Positions 1 through 8,524 of a stretch of 64,000 nucleotides of DNA are shown here, piece after piece (within the stretch, counting starts at the first letter, position 1; the number at the start of each line of letters is the position of its first letter). Both the position numbers and the translations under genes were made by a program. The notes beneath the pieces were generated by a model. The model ran no database searches. It saw nothing but the letters and a program-made list of their open reading frames with translations, and had not been told where the DNA came from. The stretch is from Diploptera punctata (Eukaryota > Arthropoda > Insecta > Blattodea > Blaberidae), in assembly GCA_030220185.1 (NCBI GenBank), contig JASPKZ010005708.1, positions 363,501-427,500 of the forward strand. Reading direction: 5' to 3'.

Positions 1-330
1 GACAGTGACAACACAACAATCTGCCAGGATACAAGCTGCTGAAATGAGATTCCTCAGACCAATAGCAGGATATCAAAGAACAGACAAAAAACATAACACA
101 AAAATAAGACAGCAACTAAAAATAGAGGAATTAAACTCAACAATAGAGAAATACAGAACAAACTAGAAAGAACACTTGGCAAGGATGACTGAGAATGGAG
201 TACCAAAAGCAGCATACAACTATTCACCACGAGGAAGAAGAAGTTTGGGAAGACCAAGGAAAAGATGGAAAGAGCAGCAATTTGGAGCTGGAACAGGCTA
301 ATAAATAAGCCTAAACCGTGATGAAGAAGA
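1..330 (+). mobile_element. LINE 3' end (family B), 5'-truncated by window edge
   Basis: The plus-strand reading gives the C-terminal tail of a LINE endonuclease/reverse transcriptase: AAEMRFLR, then YSPRGRRSLGRPRKRWK, broken by stops. After the coding end comes a TGATGAAGAAGAAG tail and a short TA run. The same family lies on the minus strand at 36745-37340, also ending at an AT microsatellite, so a microsatellite tail seems typical of it. Only the end of the element is present and it is not functional. Confidence 0.75.
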
Positions 331-435
331 AGTATTAAATATATATATATTTGCCAAATTCCATTAAAATCAATTACACATGAACATAGGTATTCAAAAT
401 TCCTGCCGTGCCAGCAGGCATGTATCGCATTCTGT

Positions 436-654
436 TTGACAGAGCCATCTGCATATTTACATAATCTCCATACTGAAACACAGTGTTTCCTCTATGTTAT
501 CCCCACCAACACCAGCTATTGTGCTACAGATGAATCTGTGCAAGCCTGGTTCAAGCGAATTGCATCACTGCCTGCTACATCCAGCGATAATCCACTAGTC
601 GAAGCTTGTGTCTTATTCCAATCTTCCATTGACTTTTTATTGAATACTAGCTAG
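436..654 (+). other. Unrecognised short open frame
   Basis: A 72-codon frame beginning MTEPSAYLHN in a stretch with higher GC than its AT-rich surroundings. I recognise no domain, no signal peptide and no splice-site pair that would make it a clear exon. It may be an old fragment of a transposon or a chance frame. Nothing else is seen between 330 and 930. Confidence 0.2.
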
Positions 655-960
655 CTGTACCCAGTTAATGTCACAACACAAATAAGAATACATTTGATGA
701 AAAAAAACGTGATTGGCTGATTTGGGAAGCACCAATTCCTCAATAATGGAATTTTTTGAAATAACATTTCTTAATTTATAAAATTTAATTTATGCTAGTT
801 ATATTTTTACAAAATACAAATAAATAAATAAAATTATGCAGTACGTTTGTTCAGCTGTAGCAACCTCTTAATTTAAAAAGCTTTATTTATATTATATAAA
901 TGAATAACAATTGGATTATTATGAACGTGTATATATTATTTTTAAAGAGAAAAATTATAC

Positions 961-1033
961 GCTCAGACCGGGACTTGAACCCGGGACCCTTGGTTTTCTA
1001 GTCCAAGTGCTCTACCATTTGAGCTACCTGAGC
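961..1033 (-). tRNA. tRNA-like sequence, Lys-like body with altered anticodon loop (copy 1)
   Basis: A 7-bp acceptor stem (GCTCAGG with TCTGAGC, one G-T), D stem GCTC/GAGC, and an intact T arm CCGGG-TTCAAGT-CCCGG can all be drawn. The anticodon arm is abnormal: stem CTTGG/CCAAG encloses nine bases (ACTAGAAAA) instead of seven. The body resembles tRNA-Lys. A TTTTT run follows on the minus strand. It is probably a mobile or amplified tRNA-derived sequence, not a working tRNA. Confidence 0.5.
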
Positions 1034-1263
1034 AAGTACCGATCTAAACGCAAATCTTTCTCTATATACGTTGAAATTCCCGCCCCAAATGCTTTGAAGC
1101 CTTTTGCTTCTATCTTTGCAAATGGCGGCTCCTATATTAAGAAGACATATTTGGGAATTATACATTACATTATAAATGCCAGTACGGCTATTTTCGATGT
1201 TTTTATTATTAATTTCATACATCTCAATGATGGATAAATCATATTTAAAGAGAAAAATTATAC

Positions 1264-1336
1264 GCTCAGACCGGGACTTGAACCCGGGACCCTTGGTTTT
1301 CTAGTCCAAGTGCTCTACCATTTGAGCTACCTGAGC
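1264..1336 (-). tRNA. tRNA-like sequence, Lys-like body (copy 2)
   Basis: Identical to the copy at 961-1033 and exactly 303 bp away. It has the same intact acceptor, D and T arms and the same nine-base anticodon loop. The identity points to a recent tandem duplication. Confidence 0.5.
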
Positions 1337-1595
1337 AAGTACCGATCTAAACGCAAATCTTTCTCTATATACGTTGAAATTCCCGCCCCAAATGCTTTGA
1401 AGCCTTTTGCTTCTATCTTTGCAAATGGCGGCTCCTATATTAAGAAGACATATTTGGGAATTATACATTACATTATAAATGCCAGTACGGCTATTTTCGA
1501 TGTTTTTATTATTAATTTCATACATCTCAATGATGGATAAATCATTATTTTTGGTCTGGACATCTTACCTCAATATTAATGTTGATTTGTTCTTG

Positions 1596-1629
1596 GACAT
1601 GTTTCAAAACAATTCTGTTTTATCGTCAG
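1596..1629 (-). ncRNA. Hammerhead ribozyme core, left arm (mirror copy)
   Basis: Exact reverse complement of the core at 1661-1694, with CTGACGA at 1629-1623. As in its partner, helix I pairing is missing. Transcription in either direction would carry one sense core. Confidence 0.45.
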
Positions 1630-1660
1630 CTTTCCCAGACTCACGGGAAGTCTGGGAAAG

Positions 1661-1694
1661 CTGACGATAAAACAGAATTGTTTTGAAACATGTC
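1661..1694 (+). ncRNA. Hammerhead ribozyme core, right arm of palindrome
   Basis: CTGACGA (1661-1667), helix II AAAAC/GTTTT with loop AGAATT, GAAA (1685-1688), self-complementary helix III ACATGT (1688-1693), then C1694 as the cleavage-site base. Helix I does not pair beyond one G-C in this copy, so self-cleavage is doubtful here. The mirror copy lies on the minus strand at 1629-1596. Confidence 0.5.
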
Positions 1695-2153
1695 CAAGAA
1701 CAAATCAACATTAATATTGAGGTAAGATGTCCAGACCAAAAATAATATAATTAAAGTAACCTCAAAATATAACTTCCTAAAATTAAATATTGTGTATATA
1801 TTATTTGTTGAAAGCGATATTTGAATTTAATATCGACACTGAGTTCGTTCAAATGCATTATTAATACATTTTACGAGTTTTGAAGTGTTACCGATAATGT
1901 GATTTGTCAATTTAGTAAAACTGAATTTTCATGCAGACCTTTTAATGAGAAAAATTACCTCGTACAACAGTTTTACCGGATCTGAAGTAAAAAAAAAAAA
2001 AAACAAAATTTACAAGGGATTTTAATATCATACTATTTGTAAACTGAATAATTTGGTATAAAAGTTTTTATAAACTATAAGTCACATTTTCGTCATACAG
2101 CTGGAGTAATTGCTCTGACCACCACACGCCACTGCTTTATTTACAATTTTAAT

Positions 2154-2346
2154 CTTCTTCTTCTTCTTTCCAAGAATTAGGTCAAGGTCTGTTACGATCC
2201 TATAGAAAATTTTTCCTCCAGCGTTTCATAGGACGGCCCATTGATCTTCGTCCTCTTGGTATATAATTATAAACAGCTTTGGGGATCCGATTTGAACTCA
2301 TTCTTTCAAGATGGTATTTCCAATTTAGTTGGTACTGTTTAATATA
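2154..2346 (-). pseudogene. LINE-A C-terminal tail, downstream of the nested mariner
   Basis: Continues the LINE-A protein with IKQYQLNWKYHLERM, YNYIPRGRRSMGRP, then the 3' untranslated end with CTTGG(A)AAGAAGAAG. It joins the segment beginning at 3675 once the mariner is removed; the uninterrupted order can be read at 20400-20520. Confidence 0.8.
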
Positions 2347-3674
2347 CAGGGTGGACCGCTCGAATGGACCTAATTTCAATTGCTTGTTACTGGCAAGCGG
2401 TTGAAGATAGAAACTTAAAACAACGTTCATATTACAGAAAAACTCACCAAGTTTTGATATCCAGATCACCACATCTCTATATGAGCCCCAGCAGTCACTG
2501 TGACGATATCAAAGTGATGAACAATTTCTTGCCAAGTACGTTGGAGTATGTCTTCTGGAATGTTCTCAATAGCCTCTATGATGCGCTCACGAAGATCACG
2601 AAGGTCTTTGACTGGGGTGGTGTAAACTTTATCTTTGACATAGCCCCAGAGAAAGAAATCCAGTGGTGTTAAATCGGGAGATCTCGGGGGCCACGCGATT
2701 GGTCCTCCCCTACCAATCCAACGGCCAGGGAAAATGTTGTCCAAAGTCGTACGAACTTCATTGGACCAGTGGGGAGGAGCACCATCTTGCTGGAAAACGA
2801 TGTTAGGCTGCAGTTGTTCAATTTGTGGAAAGAAGAACTGCTCCAGCATGTCAAGATATGTGGTACCACGAACAGTTTTTCTCGGCGAAGAAAAACGGTC
2901 CAATGACCTTATTATGTGACAAACTGCACCAAACATTCATCTTCGGACTATCACGAACATGCTCTTGAATAGCGTGAGGATTCTCCGATCCCCAGATCCG
3001 CACATTATGCCGGTTTACCTTGCCTGACAAATGGAAAGTGGCTTCGTCCGAGAAGAAAATCTTGGTCATGAAGTCAGGATCAGCGCCGAGACGGTCCAGC
3101 ATCGTATTGGCGAATTCCACTCGTTTCGGCATGTCATTCGGCTCCAGACGTTGCACTAACTGCACTTTATATGCGTGCAGTTTGAGGCGTTTGTGGACAA
3201 TCCGTTGTAATGTCGATTTTGGTATTTGAAGTTCCCGCGAAGCTCTTCTTAATGACTTCCGGGGGCTTCGCTCAAATGCGGCTTGAACATTTGCTACCAT
3301 TTCATCGGATGCTCTGCGACCACCACCATGCTTCTTCAACACAGATCCTGTAGCTAATAATGTATCACGCCACTTCTTTATGCTTCTAGCAGTTGGAGCA
3401 TCACGGTTTAAACACACGCCGGAACTCCCTTTGAACTCTAATGATTGATTTAAACTCCGCATACCACAAAACAGCTTGCGCTTTCATCTGCGGAGTCGCC
3501 ATTTTCACAAACAATTAAATCTAAGAACGAGAAACGTATCTTTGTGCCATCTACCGACAGGATTCAAAACTTGGTGAGTTTTTCTGTACTATGAACGTTG
3601 TTTTAAGTTTCTATCTTCAACCGTTTGCCAGTAACAAGCAATTGAAATTAGGTCCATTCGAGCGGTCCACCCTG
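2347..3674 (-). mobile_element. Mariner-like transposon, DD41D type, inserted in LINE-A
   Basis: The ends CAGGGTGGACCGCTCG (2347) and its reverse complement (ending 3674) are part of inverted repeats of about 110 bp. The element is flanked by TA (2345-2346 and 3675-3676), the usual Tc1/mariner target duplication. Total length is 1328 bp. It carries one broken transposase gene on the minus strand and sits inside LINE-A, so it arrived later. Confidence 0.95.
2466..3502 (-). pseudogene. Mariner-like transposase, DD41D, frameshifted
   Basis: The likely start is the ATG at 3502-3500 (MATPQMKAQAVLWYAEF). The frame shifts near 3415 into the long frame 3462-2851, which holds the helix-turn-helix part (RRASRELQIPKSTLQRIVH) and the first catalytic Asp in FFSDEATFHLSG. 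It shifts again near 2880 (a T run) into 2936-2466, which holds the second Asp in FQQDGAPPHW and the third in SPDLTPLDFFLWG. Counting residues, 41 lie between the second and third catalytic Asp. DD41D is the spacing of the rosa-type mariner group. The transposase cuts and rejoins the element at its inverted repeats. Two frameshifts make this copy inactive, but the catalytic triad is otherwise intact. Confidence 0.85.
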
Positions 3675-4789
3675 TATTCCAAAATTGGCATAGTCTTCAA
3701 TTCTTTTAAGATATCGGTGTTCCTTTTCCGATCCCATCTGGTGTAACCCGCTGTTCTGCGCATGAATCTCATTTCACAAGCCGTTATTCTGCTTTCATGT
3801 TGTCTTTTTAGTGTCCATGCTTCACTACCATAGGTCAACACTGGTCTAGCCAAAGTGTTATATAAACGTAATCTGGTGTTTTTTTGTACAAGGGATGGTT
3901 TCATATAATAATTCCTAAACTTTTATTATAACTAGTAATTTTTTTCAGGGATATCTTTTTCATCCCAGATAGAGAGATAATATTCAAGATATTTAAATTG
4001 ATTAGATCTCTCTAAAATTTTATTCTGGAGACAGATTTTACTTTGTATGGGGTCCTTCCCATGAAATGCCATAATTTTAGTTTTGTTAATTGATATTTCC
4101 ATATTAAATTTGGCAGCCATTTTTTGTAAATTATAAATTGATTGTTGCAAATCATTTTCGGAAAGTGCCAGAAGAGCTAAATCGTCTGCAAAAAGAATAG
4201 CATCGAGTTTGGGGTTCCTATTGATGGGCATATATCCTCGTGTTTTCCTCCATTCGTTTAATAATTTATTCATATATATAATGAAAAGCACTGGTGAAAG
4301 TCCACATCCCTGTCTTCCTCCAGTGTTGATCTTTTCCCAAGAAGATAATTTGCCATCTTGTTTAACAGAGATTTCATTATCTTTATAGATGTTGAAGATA
4401 TTAGTAATATATTGTTGTGGAACGTTATCATCAGCTAAAATTTGTAGTAATATATTTCTGTCTACTTTGTCAAAAGCCTTTATGAAGTCAACGAAGATGA
4501 TATGAGTTTCTATATTGAATTCCTTGTGCTTTTCTAATAGTAGTTTTAGAGTGAAGAATCCATCTGTCCAAGATCTACCCTTTCTGAATCCATTCTGCTC
4601 TTCTCCAATTATATTTTCATAAATTTTTCTCAATTTATTCTTAACTATATTAGCATAAATTTTATATCCAGAGTTCAACAAGCTAATTCCACAATAGTTA
4701 TCTTTGATTTGGCGACTTCCTTTTTTGAAGATTGGTATTACAATGGATTTGTTCCAGCGTTGTGGTGGTTCTTGTCCTTCCCATATCAT
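3675..4789 (-). pseudogene. LINE-A reverse transcriptase domain, truncated
   Basis: The minus-strand frame from 4789 to 3932 carries reverse transcriptase motifs in order: NYCGISLLNSGYKIYA, motif A FVDFIKAFDKVD, motif B GGRQGCGLSPVLF, motif C ILFADDLALLA, then NKTKIMAFHGKD. The conserved FADD supplies the catalytic aspartates. After a break near 3920 the C-terminal region continues with ARPVLTYGSEAWTL and MRFMRRTAGYTRWD until the mariner at 3674. The endonuclease domain is absent because of 5' truncation. The clade (RTE-like or related) cannot be settled here. It is a dead copy, though its RT core is largely open. Confidence 0.85.
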
Positions 4790-4800
4790 ACAATTTTAAT

Positions 4801-4979
4801 ACAATCAGAATTTATGCTCACTGACACACCTGTAAATTCTGATCGTATTTTCATCATATCCTCAATGGTTAATGTGAGATATTTTTCAATAACTGTTTAA
4901 AAACATTCAAAATAATTTGTTTCTCTCCACTTTTCAAAGGCTTTCCTTTTTTGTTAAGAAATTTACCAAAAGTGGCCAT
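4801..4979 (-). pseudogene. Tc1-like transposase N-terminus fragment
   Basis: From the ATG at 4979 the minus strand reads ATFGKFLNKKGKPLKSGEKQ, then ILNVFKQLLK, and after a frame break TIEDMMKIRSEFTGVS. This resembles the N-terminal helix-turn-helix start of an insect DDE transposase-like family. It was cut by the LINE-A insertion whose TSD is at 4790-4800. The assignment rests on recalled similarity only. Confidence 0.4.
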
Positions 4980-5362
4980 TTTGAAACAATTGAAATTCCA
5001 ATGTATTCTTCATTACACATGCATAAGAAATAAACAATGCTTATTTATTGTATTAAAACTGTAATAAATATTTTAAGATTTTCCCATATAACTAATATAG
5101 ACATGACTAGACAATATATTATATTATACTTTTTTAAAATGATTTTTTACTGAGAGTAATTAATATTATTAACGTGTATTTCTTTGTAATTATTATAGAC
5201 AATATATATTTTTGTTTTCTTTATTTTGAGCATTAGTACATTTTCTTACACATTCAAAGATGAAACCATTATTTGACCAATGAAAATGTAGTCATACATC
5301 TGCTTTGTTTATATAACAACTAGAACTTAACTCAGAATTAGTAAAGTGCACCAGCACAAAAA
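4980..5362. other. AT-rich spacer, nothing recognised
   Basis: Very AT-rich sequence with no convincing gene, repeat boundary or structured RNA on either strand. Confidence 0.5.
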
Positions 5363-5431
5363 CCTGAAGATCTTGGGTTCAAATCCCAGTTCAGACATAA
5401 TTTTTTCTTAAATTTGAAGAGAAAAATGTTT

Positions 5432-5491
5432 GCCCAGACCGGGACCTATGGTTTACCATACCAATGCTCTTACCAACTGAGCTACCGGGGC
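5432..5491 (-). pseudogene. tRNA-like sequence lacking the T arm
   Basis: Starts GCCCCGGTAGCTCAGTTGG with a normal D arm, then an anticodon-arm remnant, and jumps to the 3' acceptor strand GGTCTGGGC with the T arm missing. It cannot fold as a full cloverleaf. The same deleted form is at 5741-5799 and 6243-6302. Confidence 0.6.
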
Positions 5492-5740
5492 GAGTTCCAA
5501 TCTAGATACACATTTATCTCATATATACATTGTAATTCCGACACACCAAATGCTTAAAGCTGTGGCTTCATCTTTTGCAAATGGTGGCTTCTTGATTAAG
5601 AAGACTGTATTGGGAATTTAACATTACTTTTAAAAGCCAGTAGGGCTTCTATTGATGTTTTTATTATTAATTTAACACATCTCATTGAAGGATAAATTAA
5701 AATGTATATAAGAGAAAAATTTGTGTCTAGATTGGAACTC

Positions 5741-5799
5741 GCCCCGGTAGCTCAGTTGGTAAGAGCATTGGTACGGTAAACCAAAAGTGTCGGTCTGGG
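5741..5799 (+). pseudogene. tRNA-like sequence lacking the T arm (inverted partner)
   Basis: Plus-strand counterpart of 5432-5491 with the same missing T arm; the two would pair as arms of a hairpin. Followed by AAAATTTTTCTC, which resembles a Pol III stop. Confidence 0.6.
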
Positions 5800-5887
5800 A
5801 GAAAATTTTTCTCTTCAAATTTAATTTATCCTTCAATGAGATGTGTTAAATTAATAATAAAAACATTTTTAAAGAGAAAAATTATAC

Positions 5888-5960
5888 GCTCAGACCGGGA
5901 CTTGAACCCGGGACCCTTGGTTTTCTAGTCCAAGTGCTCTACCATTTGAGCTACCTGAGC
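5888..5960 (-). tRNA. tRNA-like sequence, Lys-like body (copy 3)
   Basis: Same 73-nt sequence as at 961-1033, with intact acceptor, D and T arms and the nine-base anticodon loop. The following unit begins inside its 3' half in opposite orientation (5985), giving a chimeric junction. Confidence 0.5.
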
Positions 5961-6242
5961 AAGTACCGATCTAAAAGCAAATCTTTCCCGGTCTGAGCGT
6001 ATAATTTTTCTCTTTAAATATGATTTATCCATCATTGAGATGTATGAAATTAATAATAAAAACATCGAATAAAAACATTAATAGAAGCCCTACTGGCTTT
6101 TAACAGTAATGTTTAAATTCCCAATAAAGTCTTCTTAATCAAGAAGCTGCCATTTGTAAAAGATGAAGCCACAGCTTCAAGCATTTGGTGTACGGGAATT
6201 ACAATGTATATAAGAGAAAAAATTGCATCTAGATTGGAACTC

Positions 6243-6302
6243 GCCCCAGTAGCTCAGTTGGTAAGAGAATTGATACAGTAAACCAAAGGTCCCAGTCTGG
6301 GC
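6243..6302 (+). pseudogene. tRNA-like sequence lacking the T arm (third copy)
   Basis: Begins GCCCCAGTAGCTCAGTTGG and ends AGTCTGGGC with no T arm. More diverged than its relatives. Confidence 0.55.
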
Positions 6303-6742
6303 GAAAATTTTTCTCTTCAAATTTAATTTATCCTTCAATGAGATGTGTTAGATTAATAATAAAAACATCAATAAATGTTTCTCTTTTTTGTCTTGTACCT
6401 GTTTGGTAAGTAGAGTAACTTATTTTTATCTCCAGCAAGTGATTCTACACAGAAAATTAAATAAACAATTATGGTATATGTACAAAAAAGATACTGTAGC
6501 GAAAATTACGACAATTATTTTACTGCATGATTTCACCTAATGATCTAAAATTTACAAAGCTGTTAGCTAGGTCTGACAATATTTATAAAATTTTATTCAA
6601 ATTAGTGGTGTTGCAATATTGATTTACCTGAAATTTCCATATTATAATTTTTATCAGTTTCAACATTCCATTTTCCTCTCGTGTCATTGTTACTCACTTC
6701 ATCTGCTAGATTTCAATGTTGAATAGGCAGATTTGTCATTAA

Positions 6743-7515
6743 TATTTAATTTTAGGAAGTGATATTTTGAGGTTATTTTAATTATATTATTTTTAGTCTG
6801 ATCATCTTACCTCAATATTAATGTTGATTTGTTCTTGAACATGTTTCAAAACAATTCTGTTTTACCGTCAGATAAAAAAAAAATAACAGAAGTACTCTTA
6901 AAAACGAAGAACACCTATGAAAAAAATATAGGAAATTCACATATCACCCTTGGGTACACAATAAATTCCAAAAGATATTTGAGAAGTTTAATATTAAATT
7001 AGCACCGAAAAATAACTACAGTTTAAATAAACTAACAAAAATGAAAAAAACTGATAAAAATAAAAAGTCAGGAATATATCAAATTGAATGCATGGGTTGT
7101 GAAAAGATATATATAGGAAAAACAAAAAGAAACCTAAAAATTAGAACCAAAGAACACATAAAAATATTAAAAATGGGGAAATAGAAAAATCTGCAGTTGC
7201 TGCTCATGTTTGGTCTGAAAAACATAATATAAATTCAGACACTAAATTATTAAAACAGTTAGAAAATACAAAGAGCTGACTATTTGGGAAAAAAATTATA
7301 TTCAGAAGAACAAAATCAGAGTTATGAATTTTGAAATACCGACGGAACATGACCTTGTTTGGACATTCTTTGGCCAACCACAGGATGGAGCTGACATCAA
7401 CATCAAGGTTGTGCAACATAAATCAACAAGAAAACAGAATTGTTTTGAAACATGTTCAAGAACAAATCAACATTAATATTGAGGTTAAGATGATCAGACT
7501 AAAAATAATATAAAT
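6743..7515 (+). mobile_element. Penelope-like element, truncated, 11-bp TSD
   Basis: Flanked by TTTGTCATTAA at 6732-6742 and 7516-7526. The ends are inverted copies of the PLE terminal repeat (about 6796-6870 against 7434-7510). Between them is the 3' part of the coding body. So a 5'-truncated element was inserted with an inverted terminal fragment at its left side. A degraded hammerhead core (CTGACGG, helix II AAAAC/GTTTT, GAAACATGT) is on the minus strand near 6868-6835. Confidence 0.85.
6885..7433 (+). pseudogene. PLE protein C-terminus with GIY-YIG endonuclease remnant
   Basis: The plus strand reads SGIYQIECMGCEKIYIGKTK near 7069-7130, the GIY-YIG nuclease signature of Penelope-like retroelements, which nicks target DNA to prime reverse transcription. 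It is followed by frameshifted remains of the C-terminal end (MNFEIPTEHDLVW near 7323). Several stops interrupt it, and no reverse transcriptase domain is left. The nearest relative in this window is at 27300-28420. Confidence 0.75.
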
Positions 7516-7814
7516 TTTGTCATTAACCAATAGCAGCTTTCCAAAATTGCCAAAAGTGACACCAATGTGAGCACTAATTAAACCATAGAAGAGTTGTAGG
7601 CATATCTGATTCTGATATATTAGTTTATTACTAGTTTAATATATAATAAAAATTGTAATGTTTTATTTTGAGTTAGGTGACCTATTGCAATGACCAGAAA
7701 ATATCAAACAGTATTAAATGCTTTTCTCAACATACATACCACAAATTAGTATGGTGTACATTCTGAAAATTAAAAATTGTAAACATCCTTATATAATGGC
7801 AACATATTTCCGTA

Positions 7815-8060
7815 AAATGGATTCTGATCTGCGGCTGAGGACTAGGGTCCCTATGGGAGAATAATTTTTCTCAAGTTATATAAGCTAGAGTATGGAACTG
7901 ATACCACATCCAAGCATTGTGAGGAATTTGATAAGGATAGTTCTATGTACGAAGTAAAAAGTGTCTCCGTTGGTACTCAGACTTCCTTGGATTCAACAGC
8001 TACTCCCCTTCAGAGGGTGGAAAAAAATTGTGCCAAACTAATCCAAGGCCTGCAATAGCC
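7815..8060 (+). mobile_element. SINE family C, degenerate copy
   Basis: Contains the family words CAAGCATTGTGAGGAATTTG and TTCTCAA shared with 36270-36545, 38262-38570 and 55340-55530. The tRNA-derived head is heavily decayed. Old copy with no visible TSD. Confidence 0.5.
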
Positions 8061-8520
8061 AATAAATTGATTGGCATTATAAATAAACTCCTGTGTTAGG
8101 ATTAATGTCCAACATATGAGCATGACAAAAAAATTTAATTCACAAATTCCGTAGCATACGGTAGTAGATCAACTCTATTATGACAAAATTGATTACACAG
8201 CCAGACAATGTTTAAAGTTACATTGGGAAAATGGAAAATATATTGGCTGGGATCTTGAACTTGAGGATGGAAGCTGACTACAATCCTCCTCAAAATGACA
8301 GTAGTAGTGCAGATTAAACTTCCAACTCCTACAATTATTGTAATTAGCAGTTATTCACCATTAAGAGTCAGACTGCCCACATTTCAAAATAAATTCTTAT
8401 TAACTTCAAACCTATTCTGCTAAAGTTTTTCATAGTTTTCCTTAGCGATATGACAATTGTCAGAATAGGCCCCTACCCTTCCACCAGTAAATGCAATTAT
8501 TAACTCCTCCCTGAAAATAT
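8061..8520. other. Intergenic, partly repetitive
   Basis: No gene seen. The stretch around 8406-8500 (TTTGCTAAAG..TTTCCTTAGC) matches 10160-10240, so it belongs to an unnamed dispersed repeat. Confidence 0.4.
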
Positions 8521-8524
8521 TCCC

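Larger units (their letters stand above)
938..1543 (-). repeat. Tandem duplication of a 303-bp tRNA-bearing unit
   Basis: Two copies of a 303-bp unit lie head to tail, with no difference that I can see over the shared tRNA-like and body segments. On the minus strand each unit has about 220 bp of body (starting near ATTTATCCATCATTGAGATG), then a 73-nt tRNA-like sequence, then a T-rich run that could end Pol III transcription. The tRNA-like part is at the 3' side, unlike an ordinary SINE. Related units are at 5404-6375 and 16421-16578. Confidence 0.85.
1544..1793. mobile_element. Penelope-type terminal-repeat palindrome with hammerhead cores
   Basis: Left arm 1544-1641 and right arm 1649-1746 are perfect reverse complements (98 bp each) around the 7-nt spacer CACGGGA. 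The right arm continues to about 1793 with the tail (AACCTCAAAATA...CTTCCTAAAATT) shared with the PLE insertions at 6743-7515 and 18023-18157. No coding sequence is present. It looks like a PLE terminal repeat joined to its own inverted copy. Confidence 0.7.
2154..4789 (-). mobile_element. LINE family A, 5'-truncated, with 11-bp TSD and nested mariner
   Basis: The insertion is bounded by ACAATTTTAAT at 2143-2153 and 4790-4800, an 11-bp target-site duplication. It reads on the minus strand from the reverse transcriptase fingers to a 3' tail of AAGAAGAAG. A mariner (2347-3674) interrupts it at a TA. Removing the mariner leaves about 1.3 kb, so the copy is strongly 5'-truncated. Other copies of the family are at 19832-20624 (plus) and 19510-19608 (short 3' end). 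Confidence 0.9.
5363..6375. repeat. Cluster of inverted tRNA-like units
   Basis: Several tRNA-bearing units of two related types lie in alternating orientation. They share the body (ATTTATCC..CATTGAGATG, AATTAATAATAAAAACAT) and flanks (AGAGAAAAATT) with the tandem units at 938-1543. Inverted arms such as 5412-5500 against 5711-5828 would fold back. A bare T-arm half (TTGGGTTCAAATCCCA) is at 5371-5395. The cluster appears to have grown by inverted duplication of one ancestral unit. Confidence 0.75.

Noticed and set aside
436..654. Possible host exon
   Set aside because: No homology that I can recall and no consistent splice-site pair; kept only as an unrecognised frame with low confidence.
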